64,000 nt of DNA, taken from assembly GCA_003991915.1 (NCBI GenBank), contig RQTK01000201.1:201542-265541 (forward strand), read 5' to 3'. This document shows, one piece after another, positions 1 through 12,314 of this stretch (the first letter of the stretch is position 1; every line of letters begins with the position of its first letter). Below the pieces are notes generated by a model. That model ran no database searches. It was given only the letters and a program-made list of their open reading frames with translations, and was not told where the DNA came from. Source of the DNA: Elysia chlorotica. Taxonomy: Eukaryota; Mollusca; Gastropoda; Plakobranchidae. The position numbers and the translations under genes were made by a program.

Positions 1-123
1 ACACACACACACATACACACATACATACATACATACATACATACATACATACATACAAACAAACACACCAATAAACACTTACACACACACAAATACATAC
101 ATATATACACACATACATACATA
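1..123. repeat. CA/TACA microsatellite
   Basis: Alternating CA dinucleotides and ACAT tetranucleotides fill the first 120 bases. This is a simple repeat with no coding content. Confidence 0.95.
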
Positions 124-155
124 AATTATTATACAAAGATCGATTGGTATATATT

Positions 156-207
156 CGTGCCAATTTATCAATAAATATATATATATATATTTTGATAAAT
201 TGGCACG
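156..207. repeat. Perfect 16-bp inverted repeat with AT loop
   Basis: Arms at 156-171 (CGTGCCAATTTATCAA) and 192-207 are exact reverse complements, separated by a 20-base (AT)n loop. The DNA or RNA could fold into a stable hairpin. It may be a small palindromic repeat unit. No gene is attached to it. Confidence 0.85.
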
Positions 208-646
208 CACAGTAATAGATAGAATATAAAGACGTGTATAAAAAATGCTCTAATGGTAAAGGCAATAGCTGGTTTCAAAGCACAGTCATTTAACACATGA
301 AGTCTTCTTACGAGAAAATGGCACTTTTTTTTTTTAACCTTGTAAAGCTAAGGCAAATCAACGCGCCACCCCCTGTGCTTTTAGACAGCACCCTTGAGAT
401 GACAAGTTCTTTATTCAAACACACTGATTTTATGTCTCATGAAATGTGCTGCAATGTCATCTTTTTGAGTCACTCAGGTGTTGCAGTTGCGTTGAATTCC
501 CATCATTTAAGAATTATGATTACATTTTAAGCTTAAATTTTTTGTATAGTTCGGTTATTCGCGTAGTGTTAGGAGCTGAGTAGGCCTAACTTTCTTGGGT
601 GGAAGCTGTGTGTTTAAATTCGTTTAAGATTTGGTGTTACTGATGC

Positions 647-650
<4 letters not shown>

Positions 651-684
<34 letters not shown>
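651..684. repeat. (GA)n microsatellite
   Basis: An almost pure GA run lies just 5' of a SINE. Confidence 0.95.
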
Positions 685-688
<4 letters not shown>

Positions 689-736
689 TGAAAGATGAAA
701 TAGTTAATTCTCGTAACTTAGTCCATTTGACCCCTG

Positions 737-945
737 GGGTAGAACATCGGCTTCCGACGCAGGAGGTTCGTGGTTCGAGCCCTACTGGTTGGGTGGATTT
801 CAGTTTTGTATGACCAGGTGACACGGGATTCACGGTATCCCTGCCCCGTCTCGTGTGTGGTAGCACAAAGTTTTGTCAGACGCCATTCTTGGGGCCGTCC
901 ACAATATAGCCGATATAAAGCTGACGTTAGACATTACACTACTCG
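737..945 (+). mobile_element. tRNA-derived SINE with target-site duplication
   Basis: The body begins with a tRNA-like head that includes an A-box-like GGTAGAACATCGG and a B-box-like GGTTCGAGCCC. A non-tRNA core follows (CTCGTGTGTGG, then TTGTCAGACG and TTGGGGCC), and it ends near a GACGTTAGAC motif. An exact 11-bp direct repeat, TTTGACCCCTG, flanks it at 726-736 and 946-956, as expected for LINE-mediated insertion. The head starts partway into the tRNA portion, so the copy looks slightly 5'-truncated. It is non-coding and depends on a partner LINE. The family name is not assigned. Confidence 0.8.
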
Positions 946-1092
946 TTTGACCCCTGACAATAATCCACATACGTGTAGTCTTATGTTCGCGCGGTAACAG
1001 CATTATGGATGTTTGCCCAAGTTAAACACAGTTTGTTGTACATATATACAGTTACATACGTTAGCTGAAGGTTTTACGGTCTGTTTGCCGCT

Positions 1093-1144
1093 TGATTATG
1101 GGCGGGGGAGGGGGGGAGATTGAGTGAGATAAATAGAGAGAGAG

Positions 1145-1186
<42 letters not shown>

Positions 1187-1350
1187 GGGGAGGGGGAAGA
1201 AAGAGAGAAATTGATAAAAGGAAATTGTGGGGTGGGGAGGAAGTAAGGATAAGGACGTAGAGGAAAAAAATGGGAGAAATATAGCGGGAGATGGGGGCTA
1301 GAGAAAAGAGAGAGAGAGATAGATAGAGATAGGGGTTATGAGATGGAGTC

Positions 1351-1403
<53 letters not shown>
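1093..1403. repeat. Purine-rich tract with (GA)n arrays
   Basis: The plus strand is nearly all G and A, with GA dinucleotide arrays near 1135-1180 and 1353-1402. The serine/leucine-rich reading frame on the minus strand only reflects the CT repeat. Confidence 0.9.
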
Positions 1404-1408
<5 letters not shown>

Positions 1409-1894
1409 AAACATTTCTGTCAGTCATTAAATTCAGAATTATTATTTTCACATGAAAAGCTCAGGTTTAGCTTTGAATTTTTAAAGTGTAAACATTTAAG
1501 GCTCAATTAAATATTTACACACTCAATTGCTGCACTTGATCAATATCCGAAAACTTTTAAACACTGTTCTGTTATTTAGAATTAATTTGAGTGTTTTGTT
1601 CATATTTTCTTGTTTTTGTTTTGTTTTTATTGGATCGTCTCTTCTTTTCTAAACGTTTAGTTATTTGTAAAATGTTTGTTTTGAAGAATCTGAAATACCT
1701 TGTAATTTAATTATGCTCCAGTTTAGAATAACCATTACAGTAAAAGTTACCGTAAAGGTCATTTTGAAAATTAATAATCAGTATGGTAATGACTTCTGCA
1801 CCTCTGAAATGATTTATCCCATCGTTTTAAATTTTGTGACCAAAATAAGGCCAACCTACTCTACATGAATGTAGACTTCTCAATCAGCAGGGGT

Positions 1895-1985
1895 CCAGAT
1901 ATCCCCGCCCAGTCTCGTGTGTGGCAGATCGTAACATTGTCAGACGTCAGTCTTGGGGCCCATTCATACTATAGCCTATATAGTG
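1895..1985 (+). mobile_element. SINE core fragment
   Basis: The segment follows the core of the SINE at 737-945: CTCGTGTGTGG, then a TTGTCAGACG-like stretch, CTTGGGGCC and ATAGCCTATATA. By eye it is roughly three-quarters identical. The tRNA-like head and any target duplication are not visible, so this is an older, truncated relative. Confidence 0.65.
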
Positions 1986-2878
1986 GTCCTAATTGGTCTT
2001 AATATGTAAAAAAAATGTATCTGTTGATATAATATTGTGGCTCATGCAAGTAATGTGTTTTGATTCTGAGGCATTTTGTACGCCTTTATTTTTTTTTTTT
2101 TTTTTGTCTTTGTCATATTTTTTAATTTTCTCACAGTGGCCTCTTTTTTTTTAAAGGAAGCTTGCAATGTATATGGGGATATGAAAAGACCTCGCCAAGT
2201 CCAACGTGTTTGAAATATAGGCCAACGTGTGTTTTTCAAATTGTTCCGCAACGCTCGTGTTTCTTTCTCACTATTCACCTTACCCATCTTTATAAGGCGC
2301 ACAACTCCGCATTTATTGTAAATCGTTTTTGTCGGGGTAAGTCTAAGATCTCCCGATTGAAGACGTGGGGCTGTTTATGAGGCAGTAAGAACCAGAGAGG
2401 CGAAAAGCCAAGAAACCGTGCGGCATTGAGTATTATGCGCGGCTGTATTCAGCGCTGTCTTTTTTTTTTAACCAGTTATGCAAGTTGCAATTCAAGAATA
2501 TTGATAATGTCCCGAAATGATGACCATAAGTACTGAGATTGTCACACTATATTGTCACACTACATTGCATTAAAAAAATCAAACATAAATCGAGACAACT
2601 TAAGCTACATTGAAGGACTAAAATAGCCTACACGACTTATTTCTTTGACATCATTGTTATTTAACATAACGATGCCCCTTTCCCCCTTTAACCACGGACC
2701 TGAACATCTTCATGGAAAATATAACTGATTATGGTGGAATTCGCAACTCCACTCACTTAAGAGAAGTGTGTAAGCCATTCTTATCATTCATCCTATATCT
2801 TTGTAATTGCATGGTGTTCCATCAAAACTAAATATCAATACATGTATGCAACTACAATGTACATAAACCTTTCCACAG
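1986..2878. other. Upstream flank of the ABC transporter gene
   Basis: No gene is recognisable here. The stretch probably holds the promoter and perhaps a non-coding first exon of the downstream transporter, because the first coding exon is preceded by a splice-acceptor-like TTTCCACAG ending at 2878. No TATA box or initiator could be chosen with confidence. Confidence 0.4.
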
Positions 2879-2919
2879 ATACCTACGAGGTTGACAACGA
2901 AACGAAAAACTCGACCGAA

Positions 2920-4662
2920 ATGTCGGGTGTAGAGCTCAAGAACATAAACAAAATCAATGGGACTTCAGATTCTAAAGAGACGAATGGCGCTGTGCCACAT
3001 GATGGGATTGAGGACGAAGTCAAGGTCAAAACTGGAAAGGAAAAGAAGAAAGAGCCCATGACAGGCGTTTTTGAAGTGGTAGGATTTCAAATTCATGAAA
3101 AATATTAAAATTTACTATTATTTTACTTAATGTTAGTTTAACTGAAAGCAATCATTCTCTTGTCGGCTAAAGGCTGTGCCTGTCAAAACAAAAACAAAAA
3201 AAGAAAGAAAGAAAGAAACCACCACCAACAACAACAACAACATAACATTTTATTGCTGAAAGGGATAAAGTGTTGACATATGCAAAAAGCAGAAATGATC
3301 CTCTGTACACTTACCGTCTCCTTCTTTTAAACAAACAGTTTTGATTGCTTGTCTCCTCTTAAACAAACAGTTTTGACTGACGGGTGAAATTTGACATTAG
3401 AAATCTGATCAGATCGTTCTTCTCTGAGAATGCAGAACCTTAGGCCTATTCTTAATCAAGTTCAAGATACTTGGGTTTCAATTACCACAACCCGACAATA
3501 TAGGTGTATTACTTGTATAAATAATTGATAATATAATTTCTGCTTTGTGGAAAATTTATAACAATGGGTCTTTATATAACAATATGCTGCGTTTGAAGGG
3601 ATGCAAATAATGACAATAGCCCATCCAAAAGACGACGTTATGCTACACAACAGTTTCCCTTTGACTTTTCTGATTACGTAATTATAAAGATCTTCATCGA
3701 TGTAGGGGCTCATTTACAATTGTTAGAAAAGGTTCATTTAACAATTTTATTAAATGCCGATGCCGGGTACAACTGTGTGCATAACTGGCTAACAGCATGG
3801 GATATCACAAAGGTATGCTCTTTTTTTTTTTTACTACAAATATAAGTGCGTTTGTAATCTTTTTTGAGGCTATGTTTGGATCATACTTCACACGGGTAAA
3901 AACAGAGTCTTACATAATTATATTTATGTCATATTTTCCAATTTTTCTATAGGTATCTAGACTTATACTTAATGTTGGTTTGATGTCATTTTTATCAATA
4001 ACATTATTAAAAATTACAAAATCGTAATTTATAAGATCTTTGCATTATCAAGACCTTATAGGCTATATCCCTGAACCTCGTATCCTTTAAATTCTGCAAG
4101 TGAAACCGTGCCTTTTCTTATGTCTCCTAGTTCCGCTTCTCTGATTGGAAAGACAAGGCAATGATGGTACTCGGCTCTATATGTGCAGCCGCCAACGGAA
4201 CAGCATTACCAATAATGATTATCGTTTTTGGTGAGATGATCGAAACATTCGTGGACACTGGTATTCTGGATAAATTCCTTGACAAAATACCGGCTTTTCT
4301 GGCGAATGTCTCTCTCACTGAGGACCAAGTTTTCAAAGATGTCAACTTGTTGTTGTGAGTATTAAATAAAGCGTCGATAGTATTGTATTAAAAAGTCTTC
4401 GTTGTAATTATGTATATTTTTACAAATTCTACCAATGCAGCTCGCAATTTATATTTGAAGATATTAAAAAAGTATATTTATATCTCTGAAAGGGAGGTAT
4501 ATACTTCGGAACATAAAGCTCTGATTTGTGCAGCGAGACAGAAATAGATAGCTTGAGAGAGAGAAAGAGAGAGAGAAAAAGATAGAGAGAGAGAGAGAGA
4601 GAGAGATGGGGGAGGGGGGGGGGGGGGGGAGGGGGGGGGGGGGGGCGCAGGAGGGAATAATA

Positions 4663-4708
<46 letters not shown>

Positions 4709-4778
4709 CAACAACAATAATAACAAGTAATTTATTGTCCTTTTTGTAGTTTTTGCTGTAGTTGTTTCTTGTTGTTGC

Positions 4779-4828
<50 letters not shown>

Positions 4829-7800
4829 TTGTTGTTGTTTCTTGTTGTTGTTGTTTTTTTGTTGTTGTTTCTTTTCTTGTTTGTTTTTTATTTGTTTTAC
4901 TTTTGTTTTTTTAATACATTTACTTTTTTGTATTGCTTTTAACAAAGATTCTCTTTTTTCTATTTTTAGAGACAAGTGTACTGAATTGGATGCTTTCTAC
5001 TCAGGAAACATAACATGTAATGAAATCAATATCACTGACAAGATCCTGGATGAAATGACCACCTATGCTATTTATTATTGCAGTAAGCATCACATAATGA
5101 ACAGTGTACATTTTGAAGCTTTTTTTATGTACTTAAATATTTCATTCAGTAATAGGCAATGAGCCAAGAGATAAAATTTTTTATATTATATAGGTAATAA
5201 ATTTAAAAATAAATAAGTGGTAAGAAAAAGTTTCTGCTTTTTGGAATTGCTATCAATTTTTTGTATGTGCTTAAATGTGTTTAAAATATTTTTGAAAGTT
5301 CAAAACAAGGCTACTAATTTTAAAATTTAAGAATTAACTAAAAAGATACTTTAATCTTTTATAATACTTTTAGAAAGCGCATTTACCTACTTATAACCTT
5401 TAAGGAAAAGACTTAAAATTCAATATTCAAACACCCTGAAAAATCATTCTGCCTCCAATATTTTGTAAGTTCAATGTATGTACTGGTGTGTTTTTTTTAT
5501 AGGGTAACATAAATTATTAGATAAGATAAGCCTTAATTGCCCTATGGGAACATTTATCATAGTTCTTGTGCATGTACATTTGATTCAATTCAACAATATG
5601 TAAAAAGATTTCAAATATCATGGACGTGAGTGTTATAATTGCAATATATGTATTGTCACATTGCTAACATAATGGTCTATCTCAAAATCAATAGTTTTTA
5701 AAAAATTAAAAGAAACTGCTTAAAATTGCCCGTTTTTTAATCTAGGTGATTTTCAAAATAACACTTAAAAATGTTTTTCTTAGCTGTTTTTTTTTAATTT
5801 GCTACATAAGAGCTGGGCAATTAATCAAGTACTTATGGCAGTATTATTTTGGTATATATGTCAAATAAACTATTATGTTATAATTGTGACGGTATACTCT
5901 CTAAAGTCTTTAAAAAAAACTTATGCATTGTGTTTTTAAATGCTTGATAAACCTCCAGTTATTGGTGGCGCAGTCCTATTCTGTGGATACATGCAAGTTA
6001 CGCTGTGGATGACAGCTGCAGAACATCAGGCTCACCGCATCAGGAAGCAATTTTTACAGAATGTAATGAGACAGCACATCGGATGGTTTGATACGCATGA
6101 GGCGGCAGAACTCAACACCAGACTGGCTGAGTGAGTGTATACACAACCTTGAGGCAAATAATAGGAAACAGTAATTATTTTTAGCTGTTAGTTTAGTTGA
6201 TGAAAATCATACTTTAAAAAATGACGATGTAATCTTATGTGTATACGTTTTCATAATTTCATGGTATGAAGAAAAAGAAAACCAAACAAAGGAAATCAAC
6301 CTTGGTCGGAGAAAGTGTTCTTCTAGTTTTATGTCTCCTAAGTTCCAGTTAAGTCCTCCTTGTTGGATCGGTTTCAGCATATAACTACTGCCTGATAAGA
6401 AAGTCCTGGTATCATATTTTTGCCTTGTCTCTGAGTCTCTACAAAGCTGTTGACTATTTAGGTCTTAGAGCCTCCTGCTAAACATGTACTGGATCTTCCC
6501 TATGAACCCAGGAGACATTAGCCTCGGAGAACTTTTTTTTTTATCCTAATCATAATCAAATTGTAATCATGCATTGTCTCTTTCTCATTTATATTGTTGT
6601 TTTTTTTTGGGGGGTATAGTGATATTGCCAAAATTCAGGATGGGATTGGAGACAAGATTGGAACATTTGTCCAATGGATGTCAACATTTTGCACTGGATT
6701 CATCATTGGGTTTGTGTATGGTTGGAAACTTACCCTGGTTATCGTAGCAGTGAGCCCTCTGCTGGCTGTAGCTGCATCATTGTTTTCATATGTAAGTATT
6801 TTTTTTTCATTGAATCTTAATGTGCTTTAGGGACCTATTATTCAATCATTGAGATTGAGGTAAAATAATTTTAACATTATGTGTTTTGTGTAATAGTCAT
6901 TCATTAAAAAAATGTAGTTTTGAAAAAAAACAACAAAAAACAAAAACGTATAAGCGCGCTCATCTGGTGTTTTCAATAAACACTTCCCTTTCTCCCTTAC
7001 AGCCTAGTCACTAGTCAGACACTCAATTCTTAACTTAAGGGAGATAACGTAAATGCTGTCTGTAGCTTCTTGATACAAACGCAATAGATCATCCATGATG
7101 AAAAAACACTTGAAAAGAACAACAAACTTCAAAAAATCACAACTTCCCAACCCAATAGCCGATTCTTTTCATTCAAAGACCATTGAAACAATCGAGTCTA
7201 TTTCCGGCTGTCTAAAACGACAACGATGTCACTATTTCCTATGTTAGCCGATATGGTCCACGATATTGCGGTACACGATAGCGTCACTTTAGTAGGCGTG
7301 GCCGGCGACCTACGGCGACTGTGAGGGTTTACCGATAGAGGCGACCGGCGGCGACTGTAAGTGTAAAAGGGTTAAATATTGAAAATGAAAGTTTTGAAAC
7401 TTTATGACAAGTAGCAAACTTTTTTTATATTGGTTTACCTTCCCTGCCACTCGGTGAAAAACACTCAGGCTGTGAAAAAAATCAGCGTAATTCTTTTTAA
7501 TAGTGCCATTTATAGGATAAAAACCAACATGTGTGTTTTATGCTTCTATCTGTGTTGTTCGTTTCTCAAAATAATAATTCATTAATATTTTTGTGGGGTT
7601 TTTTTTAATTCAAATTAGTAAATTATTAGTTATTCAAATTTTCTTTTCATGTTTTTTACTGAATGAGATGCAGATTTGATGAATTGTTGCATTGGTTACT
7701 ATGCATCAGAAAATGACACACTGGGATTATGAAACAGCTCAGAGAGTTAGAATGTTTTAAACAAAAACAAGTCTTATTCCCCATGATAAAATATTTTTTA

Positions 7801-10800
7801 CAATTTTGTGTTTTTTTAATCTCATAATGTTCTTTTTGATACACGCATCCTGAATCAATTACATAGCCTTTTAGAAAAATTATTGAAAATTGTGTAAAAG
7901 TTTTAAAATAGCTGAAAAATGTGAACCTTTTTTTTTTTTATTAACTCATAATTTTCAACTGTTTATTAGCTTGCAGCATCCATTACAAGTAAAGAGTTGG
8001 AAGCATATGCAAAAGCTGGAGCTGTAGCAGAGGAAGTGTTTGGTGCAATCAGGACTGTTGTCGCATTTGGTGGCCAAGAAAATGAAGCCCAAAGGTTTGT
8101 TTGGTTAAGATATGGACAATTGGCAAGAATGTTGCGTTCTGCTTGCAAAAAAAAAAAGACAATGTATTATGTCCTAATTTAATGTGACACATCAAAAAAA
8201 AAAGGTTGCCATAGGCCAAATTTAAAAACATTTGAAATGATTTAAATGGGAAAAAAGAAAAAAAAGGTACTATTAGCTATCAAGATAAAAATATAATACC
8301 TGATTTTGTGCGTAGATTTTTTGTGCTTTAAATTGTCTTGAAGTCAATGCTTTAAAGATCTCTCTTGCCATTTCATACAAGCTTTACTCTTCTTTTCAGT
8401 CTTATTTTGCTCAAAAGATTCTAAAATGTTTATCTTTTTTTTTTTTTTAATGAATGACCCAATCCACAATCTTTTTTTTTAAATACATATATATATATAT
8501 ATATGAAACTTTTGGTATTTTTATAGATACTTTACAAATCTGGGATCAGCACAAGCTTTTGGCATCAAAAAAGGTTTCACTAATGGTGCCTCTATGGGAT
8601 TCATATGGCTTGTCATTTTTGGCTGTGAAGCCTTAGGCTTTTGGTATGGAGCAAAACTTGTGAGAGAGGATGATGACTATACAGTGGCAACCATGATTAT
8701 TGTAAGATGATTGTCATTTGTTTCTTTATTTAATTCAAATTTGCTGCTATTTTAGGTAAGGACAAATTTCTTTCAAGTGTGATTTTTTTCTATTTATCAA
8801 TGGCAGAACAGAAAAAACAGTAAAAGATACTCCAGGGTTCCTCTACAAACACTTATAGCTAACCACAATAACCTCTCTGTACTTATGCAAACATAATATA
8901 TTAAAAAATTTCCATTACATGTTTGAATACAATTATAATTTTTTAAAATCTCTTTTACGAGGGCAGGCTGATAAATAAGGGCCGTTTTTTAATAACTTTT
9001 TTATTTGATTAAGTTCTGAATTTCAAGGAACAACACATACATTCCAATTTAAAAAACTGATAAGGCGGAATAGTTATACAAATATAGCCATTTATAACTC
9101 CCAGGAGTTCAAACAAATATTCTCTGATAAGTACATGTTGTCTTTTAGCACATAAGGTATATCTCAATCTTAATGCTTTGTTGTTGCTTTTTACCTTTAG
9201 TTTGTCAATTATTATTTTTTTGAAATCTTAATCAAAATTTGGTGTACTAACTATAGTCCAATGTAAGACTATCTTGATATTTAATCATTTTTTTCCCATC
9301 TGAATAGTTAGGCAGCATGTTGGTGATATATTAAGGAATAATTTTTTTTTTCATTTCCAGGTATTCTTTAGTGTTCTTATGGGGGCCTTTTCATTGGGCA
9401 ACGCGTTCCCACCCCTCAATGCTCTCTCTACAGCTAGAGGGGCAGCTTATGTAGTCTTTCAACTTATAGATCTGGTGAGTGATCATATCAGGAAGTCATT
9501 AAAAAAACAATCTAGCTGTTAAGAAAAAGGTGTTGCTTTGTGAAAATGTTGATCTTAGGTATATATTTTTCATAACATTCTTTATTGTTTTGTTTTTGTC
9601 TTTTGTTTGTTTTGTTTTTTAACAGCATTTGGATTGCCAGGTTTTTTTTTCATGCTAGTTTACCTAACTAACCAAACTTTTTTTTCTAATTCATCCAGCA
9701 TTAAAGTGTTTTTAAATTCTATGTCACAGATCTGTAAATATATATGTACGTGGCAAATGTAATGATTGCCTTCTTCATTTGTTTTTGTTTTGTTTTTTTC
9801 AAACAGAAATCAGAAATTGACAGCAGCTCAGACGAAGGAAAACGCCCTGACACAGTGAGAGGTTACATCCAGTTTCAGAATGTCCATTTCAGTTATCCAT
9901 CTCGCCCTGATGTTAAGGTGTGTTTTTTTAAGGGGATAATGTATTTTTCTCCATTTAGACTTTGTTTGAAAAGAGTTGTTTTTTTTTTTATTAAACGTAT
10001 CCTTCTTTATTTCATTGACTCTTTTTTTCTAATATGATCCTATTCGATCATCAATATCTTTAACCCTTTAGTTTTGTATCAGCATCAGATTTAAAAAAAA
10101 TGTATGACACATTTTAAGCTGTTCCAAACAGCCAATGATTGTATATGTTATTAAATGATGTGTCGGTAAAAAAAAAAAAATAAAGTGTCTTTATCCAATT
10201 TAGGGAAAAAGAATTCACCAAGAGATTTGCAACTTTCTTAAAAGTTATGATCCCTGCTTTAGGTTTTAATTGGCTGAGCAAGCAGTAGGCCTCATATTCG
10301 CAGATGATTGAGTAGTTCTAAACATTACTACTCTTTCTAAACTTTCAAAGGTAACATAAAAGGCGCACATTTTCTCTAGGTACTAAATCTTTAATGTCTT
10401 CATTCAAGGTATTAAATGGACTGGATATTGAGGCTAAACCTGGGCAAACCGTAGCTCTGGTGGGCTCAAGTGGATGTGGCAAGAGCACAACAGTTCAGCT
10501 CATGCTCAGGTTCTATGATCCTAGTCAGGGCAAGGTGAAACTTGTTCCAATGAACATAATAAATATCTTTCCATAAATTTTTATGAAATATTTAACACTA
10601 ATGACTATTTTTCGAAGCTTCGTGATATTTTCAATCAAATATGAAAATTATATGTACACACACACACACATAGGCTACTGCTTTTGGATTCAAAAGGATT
10701 ATTCTTTCTTTTTTTTTTTTAAATTTCTACTCCTATAGAGCCAGGAATGTATAGCCCGACTGATACAGAAAAAAAAAAGTCACAACTGCTTGTGTTTCAA

Positions 10801-12283
10801 TACTAAATTTGATCTACTACAGTGACCATAGCCTATATGACTATTCTTGGCTTCTCCCAAAAAGTTGATTTTAGCGTCCAAATTACAACTTAAGATATTC
10901 TTTATTATATTTTTATAGGTGATGATAGATGGTACGGAAATACGAGATCTCAACATCAAATGGCTACGCAGTCACATTGGTCTTGTGAGTCAAGAACCAG
11001 TGCTGTTTGCCACAACCATTGCAGAGAACATTCGCTATGGCAAGGAGGATGTTACCATGGATGAAATTATTCAAGCGTCTAAGAATGCAAATGCTTATGA
11101 CTTCATCATGAGCCTTCCAGATGTGAGTTTTATTGTTCAGAAAGTACAATGTATAAAAAACAACCGAAAACATTCATTCTAATTTAAGTATTATCGTTTC
11201 GAACAAAATAGGAAATCCTATAAACTCTCTGACTAGTAAGCCTAAATACATTTCATAAGATAAACATGTGCATGTGTTTATTTTTTAAGTAACAGGGCTT
11301 ACTGATACAAGATGATTTATTTTTTTCTTCCCTACACTATTTTTCAGAAAATTAAAACCGTGGTAGAGTTAACATTGTAAAGTATTTTAAATTTCTTTTC
11401 ATGGAGATGGTATACAGGAAGTTAAATGCCTGTATTTATAATAGAACATACACATAACCATAAAGCACATGAATAGTTGTAAGGTTTTTAATTCTGTTGC
11501 AAGCAACATCTTCGAGAGATACAATGTGATGTAGCCTATATTTTCTTTAGTTTTATTTTTTAGTCCATTGATCAGCAAGAAAGAAAAAAAATACAATTAT
11601 ATATTTCACTGTCTTTTGTGTATTTAGAATGTCCTATATCAAAACCTTTAGGAAAAGTTATGATCAAAATTTAATATTAAATATAATTCTAATAGATGAT
11701 CCTTAATAGGTCTGAAACCGGAAGCTAAAAATACAACTGATTTGTTGCCTTGAGTTTCTCTTTATTTTCAGTAAAGCAACAAACAATTAGATGATCTTGG
11801 TTTTGCTTTATTTTTTGTTGTTGCAGTTTATATAAACAATTTTGTTTAAAAAGCATAAGCTAGAACAGCTCTTACATTTGAATTTCTTTTCACTTTCCCT
11901 TCCATATTTGTTTTACAGATTATTGGTAAAATATATTCGTCGTTTTTAACTTTTTCTTTTAAGAAATTTGAAACACTTGTTGGCGAAAGAGGAGCTCAGC
12001 TAAGTGGAGGTCAGAAACAGAGAGTGGCCATAGCTAGGGCTCTAGTGAAAGACCCAAAGATTTTACTTCTAGATGAGGCAACATCAGCCCTTGACACAGA
12101 GAGTGAGTCAATTGTGCAGGATGCATTGGATAAGGTGAGATAATCATTTGCTTTTTTTTTTTCTACGTCATGTTTTGTCCTTACTCTGTAGGTTCTCAAG
12201 CCCATACTTTTTAAATAATCAAAATCGATATTTGATCAATATCTCCAATCTAAGGAGGAATACATAAAATTTTAAAGAAAAAT

Positions 12284-12314
<31 letters not shown>

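Noticed and set aside
713-790. A functional tRNA gene
   Set aside because: The tRNA-like boxes belong to a SINE: the acceptor stem does not close and target-site repeats flank the longer unit.
1074-1451. Serine/leucine-rich minus-strand frame
   Set aside because: Produced entirely by CT repeats.
4478-4975. 165-codon minus-strand frame with poly-Gln and poly-Leu
   Set aside because: Translation of GTT, AAT and GA arrays inside an intron.
8956-8980. TACGAGGGCAGGCTG motif resembling a mariner end
   Set aside because: No second end, no transposase trace and no target pair were found, so a single motif is not enough.
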